Source: a virus. Taken from it: a stretch of DNA of 34,819 nucleotides. The notes under the pieces are model-generated. The model saw only the letters and a program-made list of their open reading frames with translations. It was not told the DNA's origin and ran no database searches. Shown in pieces: positions 25,249 through 32,687 of this stretch. The stretch covers positions 1-34,819 of the IMG/VR virus record IMGVR_UViG_3300044630_004067; one strand, written 5' to 3'. Each line of letters begins with the position of its first letter. The first letter of the stretch is position 1. Both the position numbers and the translations under genes were made by a program.

Positions 25249-28200
25249 TTAAATATTTTCAAACGAAGCTCCCGTTGGTGTGATATAGAAAGTAATATCT
25301 ATAAATTCAAGGGCTCTTGTAGGTTTGATGTAAATTTTACCTGTCATTTGATTTCTATCTAAATCTTCAGGGTCAGAAGAAACTGTAACTCTAAAGTCAT
25401 ATAAACCACGGTCTCTTCTAATTGAGTCAAGAATCGGGTTAACAGCGTTTAGGAAGTCTTGTCTAACCTGTGCGTCATTTTGTTCGAACAACAATCTAAC
25501 AGATACTGCTGAAATCAATTTACGAGCTTGTAGTAACAATCTTCTTACGTTGATTCTGTCAAGAGCAGATTCTCTTACTTGTAGAGTTTTATTACCCCAA
25601 ATTACAGTTCCTACATCTGAGAAGGTTGCAATTGGGTTAATTCTACCTACGTAAAGGATGTCTCTGTCTTCTTGAGTCAACTTCTTACGAGCTTTAATAC
25701 AGTTAACAATACCACGAGTGTAACCCGCCGCTGCGAACCAAGGGAATGCGATGTTATCTGTCAACGCTAAGTTTCTTGTAACCTCAGCTGTCGGTGGAAT
25801 ATAGATTTGTGTGTTGTTCACACTATCTCTTGTTAATACCCACGGATAGTAAGTTGCGGTATAGTTAGAGTCAATTCCTGTATCTTCTAAGTTATTTACT
25901 GCTTCAGTTGGGTAGATAAACAAATCAATTCCACTTGAAGATGGTGTAAATAAATCAATATCAGGTGTTGTACAAACATATAATGAGTCAGCTCTATTGA
26001 ATTCGATCATCTCAACCGCAGCCTCCACTAAGTTACTATTATTAACATAATCAATACCCGGTGTAACAAATACGTTAATATTTGTCGCTTCAGGGTTTGC
26101 AAATGTTTGTTGACCTAATAGATATGCGTAGTAGTCAGTATTTGCAAAGTTTTGAGTTCCGTCACCTAAAGAAATTTCTTTAAATGCTCCCCAACCTGTT
26201 GCTTGTGGGTATCTTGTTGAAGGACAAGCTCCGTTTAAGTATCCACGTCTACCAATTTGGAATTCATCACCGATGGTTCTGTATTCTCTATAAATGTCCC
26301 ATCCGTCAAATCCACCTTGAACTAATAAAGTAAATTTACGAGCGAACAATCTATAGTAAGCGTTTGTTGGTAATTCAGGTTCTGTAATAAATGGTGAATT
26401 ACCACAGATAAATCTTTGGTCACCGGCCGTTGAGAACTCAGGTCCGATTGTTAAACCACTTGCATTTACATCCATGTGGAAACCAGCAGATCTGTAATTG
26501 AATGGTAATCCATCTATATCACAAGAATTTACAGGATTTCTTTTCCCGATGTATTCAAAATATGCAGGGTCCCATCCGTAAGAGTTAGAAATACCCAAAT
26601 AAGTTCTTCTAACATTATCTCCCGGACTAACTAATGCGTCGTCATTACCTGTTGATAAACCAAATGGTGGGTTATAAATAACTTCACCAGGGAAATCGTA
26701 TTTACCTTTAATAATTGGGAAAGGTGAATTAGCACCTGCATAATTTCTAAAGTTGAATCCGTTAAATCCACAAGGAAGTGCGTCAATCGGAGCGTCTTCA
26801 GACATCTCAACCATAACATATTTAGAATTCAATAAGTATTCACCATCTAATGTTCCGATTTTATTTCCAATATAGTTGTTTTGTCCTGGATCCATTGTAC
26901 AGTTTGTAAATTTCTCAATTACAACAGGATTTGCATCTGTATCAAAATAATCACGAATTAATACGTCAAATGTTAAATTATTATAAGTTTGATTTACAAT
27001 TGAAATTTTTATTAACGTATTAGCTCCGTCACCGTCAGAAATTGTATAGAATCTAAATAAGTCATAAACTTTATTACCTCTTAATTCTGAAACAACAAAT
27101 GGTGATGATGGTGTTTGCCATCTATCTAAATACCAACCAATTGAGTTTGGATCACCACTTTGAGCCGATTCAAGTGCAATTAAATTAGGGTTAAGACCTC
27201 TAATATATCCTTTTCTCCAAGCGAAGTTCAACCATGATTGGAAGTTTTCTTCTGCAAATACAGGAACTTCAATTCTTGGTTTTTGGAAATTAGTTACACC
27301 AAACACCTTTGTCCAATATTCAGGATCATTTTGTGTAAATGAAGTTTCAAAGGTATAGTTAGTTCCAAATTTATCAGTAACATTTACACCAAACGTTGCG
27401 TATGGATTTTTAAGAACTGATGAATATTGACCCGACATGTTTAATGTTACATCTGATGTTCCAGTAACTGAATAAGTAGGATTAGTGGATGTTGTATATG
27501 TTGAGACACCTCTCGATCTTAAAGATCCCACTACTACATTATCATAATCACTAAATGATGTTCCCGTATAGTAGAATAATTTAACAACTAATTGACCTGT
27601 ATAACAATTAAGAGGTAATGTTGTTGTCGTTGTTGTAGATGGATTTGGCACTGGAGTTGCACAAGGGTTAGTTGTGGTGGTCGTTGTTGATGTGTGAATT
27701 GTTGTTGTAGTTGTTACAGGGTTTAAAGTTAAACCTGAAACGAAAGTATAGAATGAAAAACCACTATAGTTTGTATTTCCTGTGTTAGTAAATAATGCAT
27801 AATACCATGGATCATTCAATGGAGACAACAAATTAGTATCATCTAAAGAAACCGAAGGAACATTAAACACATTTGTTGCTGCCGTCCATCCAGCATTTGT
27901 TAAAGCGTTGTAATCATTACTACTTACTGAACCAAAGTAAGAAATGAATTCATCTTCTGCTGTAAACGGATCTGAATCTGTAATAACGTCAAAAATTAAG
28001 TTTTTAATTTGTGCATCTAATGTTGAAACATTTCCATTGAATTGTTCAAATTGATCATTTATAATGTTTTGAATATCGTCAGGAAATAATGAAGTATATG
28101 TTATTGATGAAGTGCTATTGTTACATCCAGTAAAACTTACTAAGTATGTTACTTCGTTAGGAATTGCACAAATAGTTTCACAAGTGTATACATCAGTAAC

Positions 28201-28584
28201 TGAACTTAAACACCAAACACCAATCGTTGAAGGATCGACGTTTGCAACGGTGGCTATTGACCAAGATGGACCTGCGTCATAACCTGATAAACCTAAAATT
28301 CTCGTTACAAATAATTGGTTTGATTGTTGAAGATATGCCTTAGCAATATATGATGCCTCGTATTTTGGAATTTGTGTGTTTACAAATTTTTCAGGTGATG
28401 TTCCGCCGAATACGGTTTGGAATTCATCGAAATTTGTGATGAAGATAGGTTCGAATGCTGGACCTATTAAAGTTTCACCGACAATACCTAATGTAGTTAC
28501 ACCCACACTTTGTGCTACAAAGCTAAGGTCGACTTCAGAAGTATACACACCGGGTGAAACGAAAACTTTACTGTTAGTTGCCAT
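25249..28584 (-). CDS. Contractile tail sheath protein, T4 gp18-like
   Basis: This is the sheath subunit whose contraction drives the tube into the host. The N-terminus SKVFVSPGVYTSEVDLSF and the next region GVTTLGIVGETLIGPAF are hallmarks of phage sheaths. The C-terminal domain is also typical: VIWGNKTLQVRESALDRINV, RRLLLQARKLISAVSVRLLF and a final strand with GKIYIKPTRALEFIDITFYI. With 1111 residues it is far longer than T4 gp18 (659), so the middle holds large extra surface domains. One of them contains a Thr-rich linker near residues 288-328 (runs TTTTT and TTTTTT flanking a Pro/Cys segment). The gene has a TATTTATA element 34 bases upstream and its own terminator. It is the best-supported structural gene in the window. 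Confidence 0.95.
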   Translation of the reverse strand: MATNSKVFVSPGVYTSEVDLSFVAQSVGVTTLGIVGETLIGPAFEPIFITNFDEFQTVFGGTSPEKFVNTQIPKYEASYIAKAYLQQSNQLFVTRILGLSGYDAGPSWSIATVANVDPSTIGVWCLSSVTDVYTCETICAIPNEVTYLVSFTGCNNSTSSITYTSLFPDDIQNIINDQFEQFNGNVSTLDAQIKNLIFDVITDSDPFTAEDEFISYFGSVSSNDYNALTNAGWTAATNVFNVPSVSLDDTNLLSPLNDPWYYALFTNTGNTNYSGFSFYTFVSGLTLNPVTTTTTIHTSTTTTTTNPCATPVPNPSTTTTTTLPLNCYTGQLVVKLFYYTGTSFSDYDNVVVGSLRSRGVSTYTTSTNPTYSVTGTSDVTLNMSGQYSSVLKNPYATFGVNVTDKFGTNYTFETSFTQNDPEYWTKVFGVTNFQKPRIEVPVFAEENFQSWLNFAWRKGYIRGLNPNLIALESAQSGDPNSIGWYLDRWQTPSSPFVVSELRGNKVYDLFRFYTISDGDGANTLIKISIVNQTYNNLTFDVLIRDYFDTDANPVVIEKFTNCTMDPGQNNYIGNKIGTLDGEYLLNSKYVMVEMSEDAPIDALPCGFNGFNFRNYAGANSPFPIIKGKYDFPGEVIYNPPFGLSTGNDDALVSPGDNVRRTYLGISNSYGWDPAYFEYIGKRNPVNSCDIDGLPFNYRSAGFHMDVNASGLTIGPEFSTAGDQRFICGNSPFITEPELPTNAYYRLFARKFTLLVQGGFDGWDIYREYRTIGDEFQIGRRGYLNGACPSTRYPQATGWGAFKEISLGDGTQNFANTDYYAYLLGQQTFANPEATNINVFVTPGIDYVNNSNLVEAAVEMIEFNRADSLYVCTTPDIDLFTPSSSGIDLFIYPTEAVNNLEDTGIDSNYTATYYPWVLTRDSVNNTQIYIPPTAEVTRNLALTDNIAFPWFAAAGYTRGIVNCIKARKKLTQEDRDILYVGRINPIATFSDVGTVIWGNKTLQVRESALDRINVRRLLLQARKLISAVSVRLLFEQNDAQVRQDFLNAVNPILDSIRRDRGLYDFRVTVSSDPEDLDRNQMTGKIYIKPTRALEFIDITFYITPTGASFENI
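27605..27725 (-). repeat. Thr-rich low-complexity linker in the tail sheath
   Basis: The coding segment for residues about 287-327 is built of GTTGTN repeats on the plus strand and encodes three runs of five or six Thr separated by IHTS and NPCATPVPNPS. Such a linker usually joins an exposed domain to the sheath core. Confidence 0.7.
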
Positions 28585-28618
28585 ATTGTAAAATACTTTT
28601 TATAAAATTTATTTTTAC

Positions 28619-28626
28619 TATAAATA
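28619..28626 (-). promoter_or_regulatory. TATTTATA element upstream of the tail sheath gene
   Basis: Sense TATTTATA ends 34 bases before ATG 28584. It lies in the 121-base gap shared with the oppositely oriented small gene at 28706. Confidence 0.52.
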
Positions 28627-28662
28627 CTATGAAAAACACCAAAAACTTTACATTTATAAAAG

Positions 28663-28670
28663 TATTTATA
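28663..28670 (+). promoter_or_regulatory. TATTTATA element upstream of the small RHH-like gene
   Basis: Plus-strand TATTTATA ends 35 bases before ATG 28706. The spacing is nearly the same as for the sheath and tube genes, but on the opposite strand. Confidence 0.5.
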
Positions 28671-28705
28671 AGTTGGTATGATTTTTTTCTGCCTTTTTTC
28701 TACCT

Positions 28706-28870
28706 ATGGATAAACAAGAAAAAAAAATAAAAAATTTAAAAATAGACGTTGATGTTCACAATGTTTTGAAAAAGTATTGTGATAAGCGTGGGATCAAAAT
28801 GTATAAGTTTTTAGAAAACTTAATTATGGAAAAGTGTCAAGAAAAAAAAGACATTTATGGTGAAAACTAA
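28706..28870 (+). CDS. Small ribbon-helix-helix-like protein (54 residues)
   Basis: The 54-residue product starts at ATG 28706; an earlier ATG at 28678 runs into a stop after a few codons. After a basic start (MDKQEKKIKN) comes a strand LKIDVDVH followed by helix NVLKKYCDKRG, a short turn and a second helix MYKFLENLIMEKC. This strand-helix-helix order, with alternating residues in the strand, fits the Arc/MetJ ribbon-helix-helix fold, so a small DNA-binding regulator is likely. It lies between sheath and gp15-like genes on the opposite strand. Its stop overlaps the stop of the gp15-like gene by four bases, so the two transcripts converge. With so short a protein the fold call is moderate. Confidence 0.68.
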   Translation: MDKQEKKIKNLKIDVDVHNVLKKYCDKRGIKMYKFLENLIMEKCQEKKDIYGEN

Positions 28871-29904
28871 ATTAACTTTTGTGTAAATATTACTTGAGGG
28901 ACTTGACCTGTTGATCCCATAATAATATCAATCTTTAATTCGTCACCATTATTGATCTGAATTAGATCTACATCATCACCAACATATTGATTATTTATGT
29001 ATACCGAAAATGATGATACATTAACCGTATTTTGAAAAAGTAAATTACAAGTGTAAAAGAAAGATCTTTCTAATGTTGTTAAACCATTTTCATACGTAAA
29101 AGTTATTGATTCTAATTCTGGTGGTTGTTGTTTTTTTTGCGGTCTTTTAACAGGTCGACTATCCACCTCAAACATTTGAATTGTTCTATTCAAAGCAGGA
29201 TATACCTCAAATTGTTCTTCATCAATTAAAAATCCATGAAGTGTAAATTCATATTTATTTATATAATACTTCCTACTTTCTAAATCCATAACGGATTCGT
29301 CTGTGAATGATTCATTAACAATTGGAATATAATGTCCATTTATAACTTGGTATGCCTCATATGATGCAAATAAGTTCATAATTGTTTGATTAAGTTTATT
29401 CACTTCTCTCATTCTATTACAAACTAATGCGACAGTATATTTTATATCAACAGGAATTGGTTGTGGAATTTTATATATATTAGCACCTTTTCTATTTCCA
29501 TCCCATGTTGGAACTTCCATATAATAATACATCCTGTTGTTTGGTATATTATATCTTCTTTTATCATTTAATTTAACATCAGGATTTCTAATGATTGTTA
29601 AAAACGGTGGTTCCAAATTTTTATCTATGTTTTGAAAATCCCAAGTTTCAACAAATTGTGACCAATTCTGTGTTGTTATTAAAACATCAACAACAGGTAT
29701 TTTTTTTCCTTCACTTGTGAATTGAATTTTTTCTTTTACAAAATCTAAAAATCCCCTATCTAAATCAGCATGTAAAAGTGACTTAGGTAAATAAGTCCCA
29801 TCTTTTGTGATCATATCCTTAATCTCTTCCCTTCTTGGTAAAAGAGTTTTAGGATAGTTAAGTGGTATTGTTGGTTTTACAGGTCCTCTTTTTGGTAATG
29901 CCAT
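28867..29904 (-). CDS. Tail terminator / sheath stabiliser, T4 gp15-like
   Basis: This protein probably caps the finished tail and joins it to the head neck. It has 345 residues; T4 gp15 has 272. The N-terminal part has RGFLDFVKEKIQFTSEGKKI, with strand VVDVLITTQNWSQFVETW. The core contains PQPIPVDIKYTVALVCNRMR and NLFASYEAYQVINGHYIPI, then a strand KYYINKYEFTLHGFLIDEEQ, the same order as gp15 (native-state strand, helix, paired strands ending in a G-x-hydrophobic segment). A C-terminal extension of about 90 residues, starting with a basic RPQKKQQP linker, forms an extra beta domain. Its ATG overlaps the TAA of the neck gene by one base, so the two are co-translated. The assignment is by pattern and gene order. 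Confidence 0.74.
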   Translation of the reverse strand: MALPKRGPVKPTIPLNYPKTLLPRREEIKDMITKDGTYLPKSLLHADLDRGFLDFVKEKIQFTSEGKKIPVVDVLITTQNWSQFVETWDFQNIDKNLEPPFLTIIRNPDVKLNDKRRYNIPNNRMYYYMEVPTWDGNRKGANIYKIPQPIPVDIKYTVALVCNRMREVNKLNQTIMNLFASYEAYQVINGHYIPIVNESFTDESVMDLESRKYYINKYEFTLHGFLIDEEQFEVYPALNRTIQMFEVDSRPVKRPQKKQQPPELESITFTYENGLTTLERSFFYTCNLLFQNTVNVSSFSVYINNQYVGDDVDLIQINNGDELKIDIIMGSTGQVPQVIFTQKLI

Positions 29905-30416
29905 TATAATCCTCTAAATTCATTTGGTCCGACAGGAGCCGCGATTATGGTGCGATAAAAAGGTTTATACCCTTTATATGTATGTTTTATGTCTGAAACA
30001 ACACGACCGTCATTTACAACACTATAATATCTAACAAAATTTTCTGAATCGTAATAACCAACATAATCTCCAAAATCTATATCAATATTTAAATCATTAA
30101 GTGTTTTCAAATATACTGACATTGTAATATTACCAGGCTCAACTTGATCCATTCTTGTTGATCCAACCATTTTATTGGTAGGAGCAGCAATTGCAACATA
30201 CGCATTGAATTCGACAGGAGGTAAAAACTTAATACCGTCCTCAACCACTTCACCGTAAACATCATCAGTTTTGATTTTGTTTCTATCAATTCTATAAAGG
30301 ACACAAGTATAGTTCATATCACCAATTAACCATTCTTGACCCATACCGATTTCAAGTTCAAAATCACGATCCCCAAAAAATTTACCGAGTCTTGTTATAG
30401 GAACATTACTTTTCAT
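29904..30416 (-). CDS. Probable neck / head-closure protein (gp14-position)
   Basis: The 170-residue protein is mainly beta: FELEIGMGQEWLIGDMNYTC, a charged loop with KIKTDDVYGEVVEDGIKFLPP, PVEFNAYVAIAAP, GNITMSVYLKTLNDLNIDI and FVRYYSVVNDGRVV. The DDVYGE loop followed by a strand pair resembles segments I recall from neck proteins of contractile-tailed phages. It is shorter than T4 gp14 (256), so orthology is unproven. It stands first in the leftward tail operon, one base overlapping the gp15-like gene, which matches T4 order 14 then 15. A TATTTATC element lies 14 bases before its ATG, in a palindrome shared with the divergent SNF2-family gene. An alternative is another head-to-tail connector. 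Confidence 0.62.
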   Translation of the reverse strand: MKSNVPITRLGKFFGDRDFELEIGMGQEWLIGDMNYTCVLYRIDRNKIKTDDVYGEVVEDGIKFLPPVEFNAYVAIAAPTNKMVGSTRMDQVEPGNITMSVYLKTLNDLNIDIDFGDYVGYYDSENFVRYYSVVNDGRVVSDIKHTYKGYKPFYRTIIAAPVGPNEFRGL

Positions 30417-30430
30417 TAGGCTGTTTTATT

Positions 30431-30438
30431 GATAAATA
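30431..30438 (-). promoter_or_regulatory. TATTTATC element upstream of the neck gene
   Basis: Sense TATTTATC ends 14 bases before ATG 30416. It overlaps the plus-strand TATTTATT element in the palindrome ATAAATATTTAT (30432-30443). Confidence 0.5.
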
Positions 30439-30444
30439 TTTATT
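30437..30444 (+). promoter_or_regulatory. TATTTATT element upstream of the SNF2-family gene
   Basis: Plus-strand TATTTATT ends 27 bases before TTG 30472 and only 2 bases before an out-of-frame ATG at 30447. With the neck-gene copy it forms a divergent pair. Confidence 0.45.
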
Positions 30445-30471
30445 TTATGATTATTTTTAATAAAAAAGATT

Positions 30472-32232
30472 TTGGGAGATTTAAAAACTCTTATCGAACA
30501 TAAAGCACTTGATGTTCTTGACACCTATAGTGGTGCCAACAACTATATATTATATCTAAAAGAAAAAAAAGAATCATCAAAAAAGTTTTTCCCAACACGA
30601 ACTCAAGCCGATTATATTTTAACTTATTTTGAGACAAAACCAAAAGTTGCAAGAAAATGGGTTGAATTAGACACTTACTTCGCTAAAAAGTTTGCAGAAG
30701 AAAGATACTTGATAGAAACACCAAAAGAAATCTATGTTGAAAAACTATTGGTTGAAAAGGAAAAATCTTATCATGTTTGGGGTAAGTTTTTTGAAAAAGA
30801 TAAATTATCAGAGTTTTGGGTTCCTAAATCTGCTTTAATAAAAACACATAATGTAAAAAGTGTTGATATTGATTATTCTAAATATTCGCATCGACCACCT
30901 TTAAATCATCAGAAAGTTGCGATTGAAAAATTGGCAGGATCAAAAAGATTTATTTTGGCCGATGATATGGGACTTGGTAAAACTACATCAACAATTATTG
31001 CCGCACTTGAGACAGGTGCAAAAAAGATTTTAATAATTTGTCCCGCATCTTTAAAAATAAATTGGCAAAGAGAAATTGAAAACTATTCTGATCGACCAAC
31101 TTTTATTGCGGAAGGAAAGAAGTTTTCTACGGATTACGATTTTGTTATCGTAAATTATGATATATTAAAAAACTTCCACGATCCAAAAGACAAAGAAAAT
31201 TCATTATTAGAAAAATCTAATTTTGATCTTGTTATTTTGGATGAGGCACATATGATATCAAACGCTCAAGCTCAAAGGACAAAGATAATTAATAGTTATG
31301 TTAAAAACATCGATAAGGTTTGGTTGTTGACGGGAACACCGATGACATCTCGACCTATGAATTATTATAATCTTTTAAGTATCATTGAAAGTCCTGTTGC
31401 TCAAAATTGGATGGCTTATGCGATTCGTTATTGTCAGGGTTATCAATTTAATGCTGGTAAAAGAAAAGTTTGGAATGTTTCAGGAGCATCCAATTTAGAA
31501 GAATTAAGAGATAGAACGTCAAAACAAATTCTAAGAAGATTAAAAGAAGAAGTTTTAGATTTACCTGACAAAATTATTACACCTGTTTATTTGAGATTGA
31601 AATCTTCTGAATATGAAAATCTTATGGGCGAATACTACGATTGGTATGATAAAAACCCTGAAGAATCTTCATCACTTACAGTTCAGTTTTCAAAACTTAT
31701 GAAAGTTCGAAAAGTAATTGCAAACGAAAAAACAAAACAAACTATTGAGTTTGCGGAAAACATTTTAGAACAAGGAAAAAAAGTTATTATTTTTACAAAC
31801 TTTACGGATTCACTTCAAACAATGTATAATCATTTTGGAAAACAAGCTGTTTATCTTGACGGTAGTTGTTCTAATTCTGTTCGTCAACAAGCTGTCGATT
31901 CATTTCAGAACGACGAAAAAATCAGAGTTTTTGTTGGTAATTTAAAAGCGGCAGGTGTTGGTTTAACATTAACTTCAGCTGAGGTTGTAATTATGAACGA
32001 CTTATCATTTGTTCCTGCAGAACACGCACAAGCGGAAGATAGGGCGTATCGTTATGGTCAAAAATCAAATGTTTTAGTTTATTACCCTTTATTCGAAAAC
32101 ACCATAGAAGGTGCTATTTATGACATACTAAACAAAAAGAAAGAAATCATTAGAACAGTAATGGGTGATCAAATACCTGAAAATGTTGGTGATGTTGCTG
32201 AAGAAATATTAAATCTAATTAATAAAAGGTGA
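30472..32232 (+). CDS. SNF2-family DNA helicase / translocase
   Basis: This is a superfamily 2 ATPase of the SNF2 type, resembling SMARCAL1-like annealing helicases. The N-terminal 140 residues are followed by LNHQKVAIEKL, motif I ADDMGLGKTT near residue 164, motif Ia LIICPASLKINW, the DEAH box at 257-260, motif III WLLTGTP, then in the second lobe KVIIFTNFTDSLQT, VGLTLTSAEVVIMND and motif VI AEDRAYRYGQ near residue 525. T4-like phages use such enzymes (UvsW is a functional analogue) in fork remodelling. The first usable start is TTG 30472. An ATG at 30447 is in another frame, and one base fewer between them would give MIIFNKKDFGDLKTL, so the true N-terminus is uncertain. It opens the rightward block, divergent from the neck gene. 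Confidence 0.92.
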   Translation: MGDLKTLIEHKALDVLDTYSGANNYILYLKEKKESSKKFFPTRTQADYILTYFETKPKVARKWVELDTYFAKKFAEERYLIETPKEIYVEKLLVEKEKSYHVWGKFFEKDKLSEFWVPKSALIKTHNVKSVDIDYSKYSHRPPLNHQKVAIEKLAGSKRFILADDMGLGKTTSTIIAALETGAKKILIICPASLKINWQREIENYSDRPTFIAEGKKFSTDYDFVIVNYDILKNFHDPKDKENSLLEKSNFDLVILDEAHMISNAQAQRTKIINSYVKNIDKVWLLTGTPMTSRPMNYYNLLSIIESPVAQNWMAYAIRYCQGYQFNAGKRKVWNVSGASNLEELRDRTSKQILRRLKEEVLDLPDKIITPVYLRLKSSEYENLMGEYYDWYDKNPEESSSLTVQFSKLMKVRKVIANEKTKQTIEFAENILEQGKKVIIFTNFTDSLQTMYNHFGKQAVYLDGSCSNSVRQQAVDSFQNDEKIRVFVGNLKAAGVGLTLTSAEVVIMNDLSFVPAEHAQAEDRAYRYGQKSNVLVYYPLFENTIEGAIYDILNKKKEIIRTVMGDQIPENVGDVAEEILNLINKR

Positions 32233-32240
32233 TATTTATT
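32233..32240 (+). promoter_or_regulatory. TATTTATT element upstream of the Ig-like protein gene
   Basis: Plus-strand TATTTATT ends 17 bases before ATG 32258, immediately after the SNF2-family stop. It probably also serves the superoxide dismutase gene that starts one base after the Ig-like gene. Confidence 0.52.
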
Positions 32241-32257
32241 TAAAAAATAGATAAGTT

Positions 32258-32686
32258 ATGCCAACAAAATTAGATCAAAGTCAAATTGATGGATTAAGTG
32301 ATGACCTTAATTCCTTAGACTCGATTGATGAGTCTTTAGAAAGTAAAATATCTACTGAAGATTCTATAAACGATCAGGTAGATGTTACATTACAAGAACA
32401 AATTGATAATTTAAAAGACACACTATTATCTCTTATATTTGGCAATAGATTAGATGTTATGGTTGATGGACCTGATTTAATTGTCATGACACCAACACAA
32501 TTTCCAATAAATGTTTCATTAATAACATGGGTTTGGTTTTTTAACGAAAGCCCAATTACAGAGTCTAATTCAAATATTTATAGACCATTAGAAAGTGGAA
32601 CATACAAAGCGTCTGTAACTTATCAAACAATATTAGGACCACATTATATAGAGTCAGACCCAATTACCGTAGAAATACCAAAATAG
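32258..32686 (+). CDS. Small coiled-coil plus Ig-like protein, probable virion accessory protein
   Basis: The family is not recognised. The 142-residue protein has a helical, acidic N-terminal half that looks like a coiled coil (LDQSQIDGLSDDLNSLDSID, then DVTLQEQIDNLKDTLLSLIF). Its C-terminal half is a single Ig-like or PKD-like beta domain: LIVMTPTQFPINVSLITWVW, FFNESPITESN and a closing LESGTYKASVTYQT strand. A trimeric coiled coil with a terminal beta domain is typical of short fibres or capsid decoration proteins, so virion surface location is plausible. The TATTTATT element is 17 bases upstream. The stop and the next ATG are one base apart (TAG A ATG), which ties it to the peptidase-superoxide dismutase gene downstream. 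Confidence 0.75.
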   Translation: MPTKLDQSQIDGLSDDLNSLDSIDESLESKISTEDSINDQVDVTLQEQIDNLKDTLLSLIFGNRLDVMVDGPDLIVMTPTQFPINVSLITWVWFFNESPITESNSNIYRPLESGTYKASVTYQTILGPHYIESDPITVEIPK

Positions 32687-32687
32687 A

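Noticed and set aside
28678-28713. ATG 28678 as start of a plus-strand gene
   Set aside because: It reaches a stop after eleven codons; ATG 28706 opens the RHH-like frame.
30472-32232. Naming the rightward helicase UvsW
   Set aside because: The motif set (DEAH, AEDRAYRYGQ motif VI) is SNF2-type. T4 UvsW is a different branch of superfamily 2, so only functional analogy is justified.
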